Counted from the first letter of the stretch, positions 9,243 through 18,242 are shown. The stretch is DNA of 64,000 nucleotides from Marinobacter bohaiensis (GCF_003258515.1 NZ_QGEH01000002.1:310001-374000), one strand, 5' to 3'. Notes: generated from the letters alone by a model not told the origin. Translations and numbers: made by a program.

Positions 9243-10268
9243 TTAGCGCATCGGCGGCGCGTACATGATGCCGCCTTCGGTCCACAGGGCGTTCAGGCCG
9301 CGGTCCAGATCCAGCGGCGTGCCCGGGCCGACGTTACGGTTGTACATTTCACCGTAGTTACCCACACCCTTGATGACGTCGTAGCCGAAGTCCGCCGGCA
9401 GGCCGAGCTTGTCGCCCATGTCGCCGTCAGTGCCCAGCAGGCGCTGGATGTTCGGGTTGTCGGATTTCTTCATATCCTCGACGTTCTCGGAGGTCACACC
9501 CAGCTCTTCGGCGTTGATCTGCGCGAACAGCACCCACTTCACGATGTTGAACCACTGGTCGTCACCCTGGCGCACCACCGGGCCCAGCGGCTCCTTGGAA
9601 ATGGTGTTGGGCAGGATCACCGCACTGGACGGGTCCGCCAGCTTGGAGCGCAGCGCCGCCAGCTGGGAGCGGTCGGAGGTCAGCACGTCACAGCGGCCGG
9701 AGGCGAAACCCTGCACCGTCTGCTCGGAGGTGTCGAATACCAGCGGGTTGAACTCCATGTCGTTGGCGCGGAAGTAGTCCGCCAGGTTCAGCTCGGTGGT
9801 GGTACCCGCCTGGATACAGATGGTGGCGCCGTTCAGTTCCATGGCGTCGCTCACACCCAGATCCTTGCTGACCAGGAAGCCCTGGCCGTCATAATAGTTG
9901 GTGCCGGTAAAATTCAGACCCAGGGACGCGTCGCGGGTCAGGGTCCAGGTGGTGTTCCGGGACAGCATGTCGATTTCACCGGACTGCAGCGCGGTGAAAC
10001 GCTCCTTGGCGGTCAGCGGGGTGAACTCCACAGCCTTGGGGTCGCCGAAGATGGCGGCTGCAACCGCACGGCAGGTGTCCACGTCAATGCCGGTCCAGTT
10101 GCCCTTGTCGTCCGGCTGGGAGAAGCCCGGCAGGCCAGTGGTGACACCACATTGGAGGTGACCTTTTTCCTTGACGCTCTCCAGGGTCGTGGCCGCCATG
10201 GCGTTGGTGGCCATCAGCGAGCCCAGCAGCGTAGCCGTTCCTGCAGCGAGTGTGATCAGTTTTTTCAT
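9243..10268 (-). CDS. aapJ: General L-amino acid ABC transporter, periplasmic binding protein AapJ
   Basis: A 341-residue periplasmic amino-acid-binding protein (family 3 type) that delivers amino acids to AapQMP. It has a Sec signal peptide (MKKLITLAAGTATLLGSLMA..NAMA) with cleavage expected before ATTLES. The family phrase LQCGVTTGLPGFS is followed by GIDVDTCRAVAAAIFGD, typical of AapJ/BztA. The start at 10266-10268 has GGAG ten bases upstream; an upstream in-frame ATG at 10301 would bury the signal peptide. It is first in aapJQMP and follows a sigma-54-like promoter. Confidence 0.94.
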   Translation of the reverse strand: MKKLITLAAGTATLLGSLMATNAMAATTLESVKEKGHLQCGVTTGLPGFSQPDDKGNWTGIDVDTCRAVAAAIFGDPKAVEFTPLTAKERFTALQSGEIDMLSRNTTWTLTRDASLGLNFTGTNYYDGQGFLVSKDLGVSDAMELNGATICIQAGTTTELNLADYFRANDMEFNPLVFDTSEQTVQGFASGRCDVLTSDRSQLAALRSKLADPSSAVILPNTISKEPLGPVVRQGDDQWFNIVKWVLFAQINAEELGVTSENVEDMKKSDNPNIQRLLGTDGDMGDKLGLPADFGYDVIKGVGNYGEMYNRNVGPGTPLDLDRGLNALWTEGGIMYAPPMR

Positions 10269-10315
10269 TATCAGTCGTCTCCGAATATCGGTTGTGTGCA
10301 TAGCAAACCCGCAAC

Positions 10316-10331
10316 AGCAAGGCCTAAGCCA
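10316..10331 (-). promoter_or_regulatory. Candidate sigma-54 promoter for aapJQMP
   Basis: The minus strand reads TGGCTTAGGCCTTGCT, which fits the -24/-12 consensus TGGCAC-N5-TTGCW except for two bases, with GG and GC exactly ten bases apart. It would start transcription about 35-40 nt upstream of the aapJ ATG. Aap-type uptake is often under NtrC control, so the site makes physiological sense. No NtrC enhancer site was confidently identified. Confidence 0.6.
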
Positions 10332-10859
10332 GAATTTGCAGGTGCTTGATTTTGTTGTCGTTAATGAACGCTATTGCGCATAACCACGGTTTAGGACCGT
10401 TCGGGCCACTCCATTTCGCCCTACACTAGTGCACGGCAATTTCCCACCGGCGCGCGAGCGGTCTGCTTACAGGATAGGAGAAAATTCGGAAATGCACCGA
10501 GTTGGGGAGCACAAGATTGTAAAACTGTGTTTTTTCCGCCGATACAGGTGCTTGTCCGGGTGCTTCCTTTTGGCGCCCCGGCGATCCCTGCGCCACTTTG
10601 GACCGAGCGCCCTGACCCGAACCAACCACACACCATTGATCACCCGCCGCCCGGTCCACGTATAGAATGGCGGAGCCCGTCTGACGAACCGGCGGTTCGA
10701 TGGAACGGCGTCACGGCCGAGATGTCTATCGCTCGTTTTCCGGATTCGAAACGGAATCGTTATAAAGCTGTGACACCTCCCCGCGAGGTTTCGTCCATAT
10801 TCAAGGGGTGGGGTGACATACGCTTCGCCAAACAGACTGCAGAATGCACTGGAGTACTC
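10332..10859. other. Gene-free divergent region between aapJ and the radical SAM gene
   Basis: About 530 bp with no supported gene. An open frame continues upstream of the radical SAM start to 10527, but its translation there looks like chance coding and there is no ribosome-binding site. A TATAAA at 10761-10766 is a possible -10 for the radical SAM gene, but its -35 is poor. AT-rich tracts near 10517-10540 may be part of a promoter. Confidence 0.4.
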
Positions 10860-11822
10860 ATGCCTTTTTCCGCCAACACGGCACAGCGCATCCCGGCCAC
10901 CGAGCTGGTCGCACCAAGGCACATCGACAGCTGGACCCACACTCGGGCTGGCGAGCCACGCGGCTACATCGACGCCGACGGGCTGCGGGAGCTCTGGATC
11001 CACACCGGCACCGCCTGCAACCTGGCCTGCCCCTTCTGCCTGGAAGGCTCGCATCCCGGTGACGGGCGCATTCCCGGCATGAAGCTGGACGACGTCAAAC
11101 CGTTCCTGCACGAAGCGCTGGAGCTGGGCGTGGAGCAGTTCTCCTTCACCGGCGGTGAGCCGTTCGTGATCCGCGACTTCATCCACATCCTCGACTACGC
11201 CAGCCACCACCGGCCCTGCTTCGTGCTGACCAACGCCACCGACCCGCTGCTCAAACGCACCCACCAGCTGCTGCCCCTGAAGGACAACCCGCATCCCGTC
11301 CGCTTCCGCGTGAGCCTGGATTTCCCGGATGCCGCGCGCCATGACGTGGACCGGGGCGAGGGCAGTTTCGCCAAGGCGCTGGAGGGCATCCGCTGGCTGC
11401 ATGAGCACGGTTTCGCGGTCTCCATCGCCCGCCAGAGCGAGGCCGACGAGGACCCGGAACAGGTGGAGGCGGCCTTCCGGGCCATCTTCCGCGAGCACGG
11501 CATTCCCGAGGACCTGGCGTTCACCGCTTTCCCGGATTTCGGCACCCCCGGCTCGGAGGACGGCAGCCCGGAGATCACCGAAACCTGTATGGAAAAGTAC
11601 CCAACGCGGGAGAGTCAGGCCCACTTCATGTGCAGCAACACCCGCATGCTGGTGAAAAAAGACGATCACGTGCGGGTCTACGCCTGCACCCTGGTGGATG
11701 ACGACCCCGACTACGACCTGGGCGGCACGCTGAAAGAGAGCCTGGACACGCGCATCATGCTGCGCCACCACCGCTGCTTCGCCTGCTACCGCTTCGGCGC
11801 CAGCTGCAGCGCACCGGAATAG
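10860..11822 (+). CDS. Radical SAM protein with C-terminal cysteine cluster, pathway unknown
   Basis: A 320-residue radical SAM enzyme. The CNLACPFC motif at residues 53-60 (C53, C57, C60) is the [4Fe-4S]/SAM site, and FTGGEPF is the SAM-contacting GGE motif. Cysteines in the last third (ETC, FMCSN, VYACT, and CFACYRFGASC at the end) suggest an auxiliary SPASM-like iron-sulfur cluster. The ATG at 10860 has GGAG nine bases upstream; an open frame extends further 5' but lacks any translation signal. It is followed by a sodium/solute symporter (62 bp gap) and a metallophosphoesterase, suggesting one operon. I do not recognise a characterised relative. Processing of an imported, phosphorylated substrate is only inference. 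Confidence 0.82.
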   Translation: MPFSANTAQRIPATELVAPRHIDSWTHTRAGEPRGYIDADGLRELWIHTGTACNLACPFCLEGSHPGDGRIPGMKLDDVKPFLHEALELGVEQFSFTGGEPFVIRDFIHILDYASHHRPCFVLTNATDPLLKRTHQLLPLKDNPHPVRFRVSLDFPDAARHDVDRGEGSFAKALEGIRWLHEHGFAVSIARQSEADEDPEQVEAAFRAIFREHGIPEDLAFTAFPDFGTPGSEDGSPEITETCMEKYPTRESQAHFMCSNTRMLVKKDDHVRVYACTLVDDDPDYDLGGTLKESLDTRIMLRHHRCFACYRFGASCSAPE

Positions 11823-11884
11823 GCCTGCGGACGTCCCGGCCCCGCGGCCGTCACAACAACAGAACACCGAAAAGGACATCGCCC

Positions 11885-13288
11885 ATGTCATTTGCTGAAG
11901 CCGGTCTCTTCTGGGGCTTTCTCCTGGTCTACGGCGTCATCATGTACGCCCTGTCGCCCCGCAGCCGCAACGCCGCGTCGTTCTACCGGGGGGCGGACGA
12001 CAGCGGCAACCCGGTGAGTCAGTGGTCACTGACCGCCAGCATCTTCATCAGCTGGATCTTCGCCAAATCCGTCACCAACGCTGCCAACCTGGGCGAAGCC
12101 TACGGCGTGGTGGGCGGTCTGGCGTACGCCACCTACTGGCTGTCGATCCCCGTGGCCGGTTACATCATCTACCTGATCCGCACCCAGACCGGTGCCCGCA
12201 GCCTGCAGGAGTTCCTGACGTCCCGCTTTGGCCGGCTTGCCGCCGTGAGCTTCGCCGCCGCGATCCTGATCCGTCTGTACAACGAGGTGTGGAGCAATAC
12301 CGCCGTGGTGGGCGGCTACTTCGGCCTGCCCGGCGACTGGCAGTACTATGGCGCGGCCATGCTGTTCACGGCCTTTACCCTGGCGTACAGCCTGAAGGGC
12401 GGGCTGCGCAGCTCGATCTTTACCGATGTGATCCAGGCGGTGGTGTTCGTGTTCTTCGTTGCGGCCGTGCTGTTCCTGATCCTCCCGGCCAACGACACCG
12501 GCACCCTGCTGACCACCGGCGAATTCCGTCTGGATGCCGGCGCCGACCTGCTGCTGGTGGCGGCCCTGCAGATCTTCTCCTACCCGTTCCACGACCCGGT
12601 GCTCACCGATCGCGGCTTCGTGAACAAGGAAAAAACCATGCTGAAGAGCTTCGTGGTGGCCGGCCTGCTGGGCTTCGTCGCGGTCTTCATCTTCAGCCTG
12701 GTGGGTGTGCACGCCCAGCTCAACGGCATCAGCGCCAACGGTAACGCGCCAGCCGCTGTGGGCGCGGCCATGGGCCTGACCGCGCTGTTCTTCATGAGCG
12801 TGGTGATGATGACCTCCGCCGGTTCGACGCTGGATTCCACTTTCACCTCCCTGTCCAAGTCCATCGCCGTGGACCTGCCCCAGCTGGTGCGGCGCACCGC
12901 TGACCGGATGCCCAGCATGCGCGTGGGTGCGGTGGTGATGGTGGTGTTCGCCATCCTCGGCAACCTGCCCATGTTCGCCGGCACCGATATCCTCAAGGCC
13001 ACCACCATTTCCGGCACCATGGTGATGGGACTGGCGCCGGTCTTCCTGTTTTACGGCTTCACCCGCTGGTCGCCCTGGAGCTTCCACCTGAGCTTCTGGA
13101 GCGGAATCGCGCTGGGCGTTCTGCTGGCGCTGGGTCTGATTCCCGACAGCTGGGCCATTGGCGAGGGCAAGTACGCCGCCCTGCTGGGCGTGAACGCCTG
13201 GGGCGTCCTGATCTGCACGGCGGGGTTCTTCCTGCCGCTGGTCGCCCAGCGCCTGTTCGGACGCCGTCCGCTGTCCACGGAGGCCTGA
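11885..13288 (+). CDS. Sodium:solute symporter (SSS) family transporter
   Basis: A 467-residue inner-membrane protein with about 12-13 hydrophobic segments. It shows the SSS family layout: an N-terminal segment, FYRGADDSGNPVSQWSLTASIFISWIFAKS, then GGLAYATYWLSIPVAGYIIYLIR, and a late STLDSTFTSLSKSIAVDL that corresponds to the family's Na2-site region. Relatives (PutP, PanF, SGLT types) couple Na+ to uptake of proline, pantothenate, sugars or nucleosides; the substrate here cannot be assigned. An AAAGGA ribosome-binding site precedes the ATG. The next gene starts four bases after the stop, so the two are almost certainly cotranscribed and perhaps coupled. Confidence 0.88.
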   Translation: MSFAEAGLFWGFLLVYGVIMYALSPRSRNAASFYRGADDSGNPVSQWSLTASIFISWIFAKSVTNAANLGEAYGVVGGLAYATYWLSIPVAGYIIYLIRTQTGARSLQEFLTSRFGRLAAVSFAAAILIRLYNEVWSNTAVVGGYFGLPGDWQYYGAAMLFTAFTLAYSLKGGLRSSIFTDVIQAVVFVFFVAAVLFLILPANDTGTLLTTGEFRLDAGADLLLVAALQIFSYPFHDPVLTDRGFVNKEKTMLKSFVVAGLLGFVAVFIFSLVGVHAQLNGISANGNAPAAVGAAMGLTALFFMSVVMMTSAGSTLDSTFTSLSKSIAVDLPQLVRRTADRMPSMRVGAVVMVVFAILGNLPMFAGTDILKATTISGTMVMGLAPVFLFYGFTRWSPWSFHLSFWSGIALGVLLALGLIPDSWAIGEGKYAALLGVNAWGVLICTAGFFLPLVAQRLFGRRPLSTEA

Positions 13289-13291
13289 GCG

Positions 13292-14248
13292 ATGTCCGGT
13301 AATCCGGGACGCAGCTGCCCACTGCACTACCGTTATGATCCCGCCGACCTGTGCCGACAAACCCAGCCGGCGGAGGCCGATGTGCTCTACGTGATCGGCG
13401 GGCTCTACGGTAACCCGCTGGCGCTGGACGCCATCGAGGCCATGGCGGACGAGGAACGGCGGCTGGGGCGCCGGGTGCGGCTGGTGTTCAACGGCGACTT
13501 CAACTGGTTCAACACCGACCCCGAGACCTTCCAGGCCCTGAACGAGCGGGTGTGCCGACACGACATCAGCCAGGGCAACGTGGAATACGAACTGGCCCAG
13601 CCCAGCGCGGACGCCGGCTGTGGCTGCGCCTACCCCGATGCCGTAGACGACGCCGTGGTGCAGCGCTCCAACCGCATCATGGCGCGCCTGCAATCGACGG
13701 CCACGGCGTTTCCCGGGATCCAGGCACGGCTGCGGGACGCGCCACGCTGGCGCTGCTACACGCTGGACGGCAACCGGATCCTGGTGCTGCACGGCGACCC
13801 GGAATCCCTGGCCGGCTGGGGTCTGGCGCGGGAAGCGTTGCGACAACCCGGCCATCAACCCCGGGTTGCGGACTGGTTCCAGCGCACCGGCGCCGACCTG
13901 ATCGCCTGCACCCACACCTGCCTGCCCGCCCTGTGGCAGGGAACGAGCGGCACCGGCCATCCACAGACCGTCGTCAACAACGGTTCGGCCGGCATGGGTA
14001 ACCTGCGCGGCGATCATCGGGGGCTGGTCACCCGCATTGCCAGGCCGGATGCGAGCGCGCCGATGGCGCCCGTTGCAACCGCCCGACACGGCAACCTCGA
14101 GGTGAACCTGGTGCCCGTATCGTTTCCCCTCGAACACTGGCTCACGCTGTTCGATCAATGGTGGCCGGCAGCGTCTGACGCGGCTTTGTCATATCGCACG
14201 CGCATCATCAACGGAACGGACATCGAGGCCCCCGGAATCCGGCTGTAA
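13292..14248 (+). CDS. Metallophosphoesterase-family protein linked to radical SAM and symporter
   Basis: A 318-residue cytoplasmic protein of the YfcE/MJ0936-like calcineurin superfamily. The motifs are divergent: IGGLYGNPLALDAI stands for the usual DxHGN, then FNGDFNWF (GD), GNVEYEL (GNxE), LVLHGDPE (His) and CTHTCLPA in place of GHTH, ending with VVNNGSAGM, the typical NPGS-like close. The first-metal Asp/His pair looks altered (GLYGN), so metal binding or substrate may be unusual. GGAGG at 13279-13283 lies inside the end of the symporter gene. It is the last gene of the cassette; a hydrolytic or phosphate-removing step is suggested but not shown. Confidence 0.8.
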   Translation: MSGNPGRSCPLHYRYDPADLCRQTQPAEADVLYVIGGLYGNPLALDAIEAMADEERRLGRRVRLVFNGDFNWFNTDPETFQALNERVCRHDISQGNVEYELAQPSADAGCGCAYPDAVDDAVVQRSNRIMARLQSTATAFPGIQARLRDAPRWRCYTLDGNRILVLHGDPESLAGWGLAREALRQPGHQPRVADWFQRTGADLIACTHTCLPALWQGTSGTGHPQTVVNNGSAGMGNLRGDHRGLVTRIARPDASAPMAPVATARHGNLEVNLVPVSFPLEHWLTLFDQWWPAASDAALSYRTRIINGTDIEAPGIRL

Positions 14249-14317
14249 GCCTCTGTCGGGCCGGACATTCCGGGGCTTTTCAGGTTGCAACTGTCGTTCA
14301 TGGCAACCCGTGGCAAT

Positions 14318-14345
14318 TTGATTTTTCTTTCGTGGTCTATATAAT
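14318..14345 (+). promoter_or_regulatory. Promoter of ectAB-ask
   Basis: TTGATT (14318-14323), 16 bp, TATAAT (14340-14345) is a near-consensus sigma-70 promoter in an AT-rich island of otherwise GC-rich DNA. It gives a leader of about 140 nt before ectA. The 10-mer CAACTCTAAA occurs just after the -10 (14348-14357) and again at 14462-14471, close to the ectA start, and may be a regulatory site. Osmotic control is expected from the genes served. Confidence 0.65.
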
Positions 14346-14493
14346 TACAACTCTAAAGATTAGTGGATCTCGCCGGTTAAGACTGTTTTTTCAAAAGGTT
14401 ACGGCGAATTGAAAGGCCTCGAATCACGGCAAACCGGTTTCAGGCGCCTTTCAAATGAATTCAACTCTAAATGACTGAGTGCCCAACACTGTT

Positions 14494-15015
14494 ATGACCA
14501 CTGAAGGTTCGAATATCACCGCCATCAGCCTGCGCACCCCGCGCAAGGATGATGGCTTCCGGCTCCACCAGCTCGTCGCGGAGTGTCCGCCGCTGGATCC
14601 CAATTCGATTTACTGCAATCTGCTGCAGTGCAGCCACTTCGCCGAAACCGGCGTCGCTGCCGAGAAAGACGGCGACCTGGTGGGCTTCATCTCCGGCTAC
14701 ATCCCCCCTCAGCAACCCGAGACGGTTTTCGTCTGGCAGGTCGCGGTCCACGAGAAGGGACGCGGCCAGGGTCTGGCCAAGCGCATGCTCAAGGCCATCG
14801 TCGGCCGCGACGCCTGCGCCAACGTCACGCACCTGGAAACGACGATCACCGCCGACAACGAGGCATCCTGGGCGCTGTTCCGCTCGTTTGCCCGCGATCT
14901 CGGCGCTGAGCTCACCTATACCGAGCATTTTGAGAAGGAGGCCCACTTCGGCGGCCACCACGACTCAGAATTCCTGCTCCGTATCGGCCCCTTCACCAAG
15001 CCCGTAAACGGTTAA
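14494..15015 (+). CDS. ectA: L-2,4-diaminobutyrate N-acetyltransferase (ectoine step 2)
   Basis: A 173-residue GNAT enzyme that acetylates L-2,4-diaminobutyrate to N-gamma-acetyl-diaminobutyrate. It carries the EctA phrases RKDDGFRLHQLVAECPPLD and NSIYCNLLQCSHFAET, and the acetyl-CoA loop VHEKGRGQGLAKRM. I start at the ATG at 14494 (MTTEGSN); a GTG at 14479 would add five residues and neither start has a strong Shine-Dalgarno. ectB follows after 128 bp. ectC, normally third in this operon, is absent here and lies at 48.8 kb. Confidence 0.96.
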   Translation: MTTEGSNITAISLRTPRKDDGFRLHQLVAECPPLDPNSIYCNLLQCSHFAETGVAAEKDGDLVGFISGYIPPQQPETVFVWQVAVHEKGRGQGLAKRMLKAIVGRDACANVTHLETTITADNEASWALFRSFARDLGAELTYTEHFEKEAHFGGHHDSEFLLRIGPFTKPVNG

Positions 15016-15143
15016 GGCTGGCTGACCGGCGAGCGGTGTCCAAACGCCGCCGCCGAATTTTCCCGCAGCCAGGCGCTGATGCGACCGAACCGTGACAGCG
15101 CGGCTGCATTCACCTCGAACCTGACATGCTAAGAGGCAAGACA

Positions 15144-16412
15144 ATGGAAATTTTCAAGACGACCGAATCCGAAGTACGCGTTTATTCCCGTTCATTCCCC
15201 GTGATTTTCAACCGGGCCAAGAACGCGCACCTGTACACCGAAGACGGCAAGCCGTACCTGGACTTCCTGGCCGGCGCCGGCTCGCTCAACTACGGTCACA
15301 ACAACGACATCCTGAAGAAGGCGCTGCTCGAGTACATCGAGAACGATGGCGTCAGCCAGGGTCTGGACATGTTCACCACCGCCAAGCATGACTTCATCGA
15401 TGCGTACAAGAAGTACATCCTTGAGCCGCGTGGCCTGGACTACAAAATGCAGTTCACCGGCCCGACCGGTACCAACTGTGTGGAAGCGGCGCTCAAGCTG
15501 GCGCGCAAGGTGAAAGGACGCGACACCATCATCTCCTTCACCAACGGTTTCCACGGTGTCTCCCTGGGCGCGGTTGCGGCCACCGGTAACAAGCACCATC
15601 GCGGCGGCGCCGGCGTACCGCTGGGCGGCGTTAACTTCATGCCGTACGACGGCTACCTGGGCGACGACGTCGACACCATCGCCATGATCGACAAGATGCT
15701 CAACGACGGCTCTTCCGGTATCGAACTGCCGGCCGCGGTGATTGTCGAAGCGGTACAGGGCGAAGGTGGCCTGAACGCCGCCCGCGCCGAGTGGCTGCAG
15801 AAGCTCGAAAAGCTGTGCCGCAAGCACGACATCCTGCTGATCGTCGACGACATCCAGGCGGGCAACGGCCGCACCGGTGAGTTCTTCAGCTTCGAATTCG
15901 CCGGCATCAAGCCGGACATCGTGACCGTGTCCAAGTCCCTGAGCGCCTACGGCCTGCCGATGGCCCTGGTACTGTTCAAGCGCGAACTGGACATCTGGTC
16001 CTCCGGCGAGCACAACGGCACCTTCCGCGGTAACAACATGGCCTTCGCCACCGCCACGGCGGCGTTGGAGACCTACTGGAAGGACAACGCCTTCGCCGAC
16101 GAGGTGAAGAAGAAAGCGGGCATCCTGAACGCCGGCCTGAAAGCCATCGCCGACGAGTTCAAGGGCCAGTTCAAGCTCAAGGGCCGCGGTATGATGCAGG
16201 GTATTGCTTGCCGTGACGGTGACATCGCAGGCAAGATTTCAGAGAAAGCCTTCGACAAGGGCCTGATCATCGAAACGGCCGGTCCGGACGATGAAGTGGT
16301 CAAGTGCCTCATGCCGCTGACCATCAGCGAGGAAGACCTGCAGAAGGGTCTGGACCTGCTGAAGGAAAGCGTGGAAGAGGTCATGAAGGACGACCTGAGC
16401 CAGGCATCCTGA
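15144..16412 (+). CDS. ectB: Diaminobutyrate--2-oxoglutarate transaminase (ectoine step 1)
   Basis: A 422-residue PLP-dependent class-III aminotransferase that makes L-2,4-diaminobutyrate from aspartate semialdehyde and glutamate. EctB features are visible: [17 protein letters not shown] at the start, [36 protein letters not shown], and [18 protein letters not shown] with the PLP lysine. The ATG at 15144 follows an AGAGG ribosome-binding site; an in-frame ATG six codons earlier is less plausible. It sits between ectA and the aspartokinase gene, with a long hairpin downstream where ectC usually lies. Confidence 0.97.
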   Translation: MEIFKTTESEVRVYSRSFPVIFNRAKNAHLYTEDGKPYLDFLAGAGSLNYGHNNDILKKALLEYIENDGVSQGLDMFTTAKHDFIDAYKKYILEPRGLDYKMQFTGPTGTNCVEAALKLARKVKGRDTIISFTNGFHGVSLGAVAATGNKHHRGGAGVPLGGVNFMPYDGYLGDDVDTIAMIDKMLNDGSSGIELPAAVIVEAVQGEGGLNAARAEWLQKLEKLCRKHDILLIVDDIQAGNGRTGEFFSFEFAGIKPDIVTVSKSLSAYGLPMALVLFKRELDIWSSGEHNGTFRGNNMAFATATAALETYWKDNAFADEVKKKAGILNAGLKAIADEFKGQFKLKGRGMMQGIACRDGDIAGKISEKAFDKGLIIETAGPDDEVVKCLMPLTISEEDLQKGLDLLKESVEEVMKDDLSQAS

Positions 16413-16430
16413 TCGCCGTTTGACAGGATG

Positions 16431-16480
16431 GGGAGGGCCGCCAGCCGGCCGGGACGCCTCCAGGTGAGGGCGGCCCTCCC
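16431..16480 (+). terminator. Long hairpin between ectB and ask
   Basis: A perfect 12-bp stem (GGGAGGGCCGCC at 16431-16442 and its complement at 16469-16480) encloses a 26-nt GC-rich loop. There is no U-tract, so it may attenuate or stabilise the message rather than end it. It occupies the position where ectC is found in the usual ectABC-ask order. Confidence 0.65.
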
Positions 16481-16528
16481 GCTCAAACGTTCCCGGCGCC
16501 CATTCAGAAGCGACCGAAGATCAGAATC

Positions 16529-17971
16529 ATGACTAGCCAACAGCACACAGTAGAAAAAATCGGCGGTACGTCCATGAGCGACTACCAGGCCGTGCGTGAC
16601 AACATCGTGGTCGGCGAACGCAGCGCCGACGAACTCTACCAACGCATTTTCGTGGTCTCCGCCTACGGCGGCGTCACCGACGAACTGCTGGAACACAAGA
16701 AAACCGGCGAGCCCGGCGTCTACGCCCTGTTTGCCGACGCCGAGTCCGACTGGGCCTGGGGTGACGATCTCACCAAACTGACCCAGTTCCTCACCGACTT
16801 CAACGGCGAGCTGTTCGACGACCCCATGCTCAAACAGCAGGCGGACCAGTTCATCGTCGACCGCATCGAAGGCGTACGCGGCTGCCTGATCGACCTGCAG
16901 CGCCTGTGTTCCTACGGCCAGTTCCAGCTGGAAGAGCACCTGCTGACCGTACGCGAGATGCTGGCCGGCATCGGTGAGGCCCACAGCGCCTTCAACACCG
17001 CGCTGAAACTCCAGGCCGAAGGCATCAACGCCCGTTTCGTCGACCTCACCGGCTGGCGCGACAACGAGCTGCTGCCGCTGGACGAAAAGCTGCAGCAGGC
17101 GTTCGACAACGTCGACCTGACCCGCGAGCTGCCCATCTGCACCGGCTACGCCCAGTGCACCGAAGGGCTGATGCGCACCTTCGACCGGGGCTACAGCGAG
17201 ATGACCTTCAGCCGGGTTGCGGTCATCACCCAGGCGCGCGAAGCGGTGATCCACAAGGAATACCACCTCAGCTCCGCCGATCCCAAGATCGTTGGCGAGG
17301 ACAAGGTGGTGCCCATGGGCCGCACCAACTATGACGTGGCCGACCAACTGGCCAACCTGGGTATGGAAGCCATCCACCCGCGTGCCGGCAAGGGCCTGCG
17401 TCAGAACGATATCCCGCTGCGTGTGAAGAACACCTTCGAGCCGGAGCACACCGGTACGCTGATCACCCGTGACTACATCAGCGAGAAGCCGCAGGTGGAA
17501 ATCATCGCCGGCCGCAAGGGCGTGTTCGCGATCGAAGTGTTCGACCAGGACATGCAGGGCGATCCGGGCTCCGACCGTCGCATCCTCGACGTGCTGAGCC
17601 GCTACAAGGTGCGCTGCGTGACCAAGGACACCAACGCCAACACCATCACCCACTACGTGGACAGCACGCTCAAGCACGTCAAGCGCGTGGTGCGCGCCCT
17701 GCAGGAGGAGTTCCCCAACGCGGAAATCGCCACCCGCAAGCTGGCGCTGGTTTCCGCCATCGGCAGCGACATGCAGGTGCCGGGCATCCTCGCCAAGACC
17801 GTCACCGCCCTGGCGGAAGAGGAAATCAGCATCATCGCGCTGCACCAGTGCATGCGTCAGGTGGACATGCAGTTCATCATCGATGAAGAGCATTACGAGA
17901 AGGCCATCGCCAAGCTGCACGCCACCCTGATCGAGCCGCACAACCACGAGTACGCCATCGTCGCGGCGTAA
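16529..17971 (+). CDS. ask: Aspartate kinase, ectoine-associated type
   Basis: A 480-residue aspartokinase that phosphorylates L-aspartate and so feeds aspartate semialdehyde to ectoine synthesis. It begins VEKIGGTSMSDYQAVRDN (the KxGGTS phosphate loop) and ends with tandem ACT-type regions (VTKDTNANTITHYVDST; ALVSAIGSDMQVPGILAKTVTALAEEEISI). Specialised Ask_ect enzymes, often less sensitive to lysine/threonine feedback, are known next to ectABC in many halophiles, and the location directly after ectB supports that identity. The gap to ectB is 116 bp and the ribosome-binding site is weak. Confidence 0.93.
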   Translation: MTSQQHTVEKIGGTSMSDYQAVRDNIVVGERSADELYQRIFVVSAYGGVTDELLEHKKTGEPGVYALFADAESDWAWGDDLTKLTQFLTDFNGELFDDPMLKQQADQFIVDRIEGVRGCLIDLQRLCSYGQFQLEEHLLTVREMLAGIGEAHSAFNTALKLQAEGINARFVDLTGWRDNELLPLDEKLQQAFDNVDLTRELPICTGYAQCTEGLMRTFDRGYSEMTFSRVAVITQAREAVIHKEYHLSSADPKIVGEDKVVPMGRTNYDVADQLANLGMEAIHPRAGKGLRQNDIPLRVKNTFEPEHTGTLITRDYISEKPQVEIIAGRKGVFAIEVFDQDMQGDPGSDRRILDVLSRYKVRCVTKDTNANTITHYVDSTLKHVKRVVRALQEEFPNAEIATRKLALVSAIGSDMQVPGILAKTVTALAEEEISIIALHQCMRQVDMQFIIDEEHYEKAIAKLHATLIEPHNHEYAIVAA

Positions 17972-17981
17972 TCGCGGCAAC

Positions 17982-18002
17982 GCCCCGGCCACCGGCCGGG
18001 GC
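17982..18002 (+). terminator. Hairpin after ask
   Basis: A 9-bp stem (GCCCCGGCC / GGCCGGGGC, loop ACC) begins 11 bases after the ask stop. No U-tract follows, so Rho-independent termination is uncertain. The rest of the 271-bp gap to the sigma-factor gene shows nothing clear beyond possible promoter sequence near 18180-18235. Confidence 0.55.
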
Positions 18003-18242
18003 CGCACGAATTGCCGGCGCCGGGTTCGGTCGCCCTGGTGCCGGTAATGGAGGACGTCTTGCCTCCCGATCGGGCCGCCCGGACTGCGAATGCCGGGCGG
18101 TACCCGATCACCTTTCCGCGTCATCCCGCGACCTTCACGACCGTCCACACTCACCCCTTCCGCGCGTCAATCTGACTGTCGTTCGTCGACGTACAATCTC
18201 CAAACTTTTTGCAAACTTCGAAAACTGGACCGTACCGGCACT

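Noticed and set aside
10527-10859. Longer N-terminus for the radical SAM protein
   Set aside because: The frame is open but lacks any translation signal, and the added residues do not look like a domain; the ATG at 10860 has a proper ribosome-binding site.
12026-14158. A 710-codon minus-strand open frame across the symporter and metallophosphoesterase genes
   Set aside because: Composition is low-complexity His/Gln/Gly/Arg, it spans two good plus-strand genes and their ribosome-binding sites, and no domain is visible.
16073-18154. A 693-codon minus-strand open frame opposite ectB and ask
   Set aside because: It covers the ends of two recognised genes and contains no motif or start signal.
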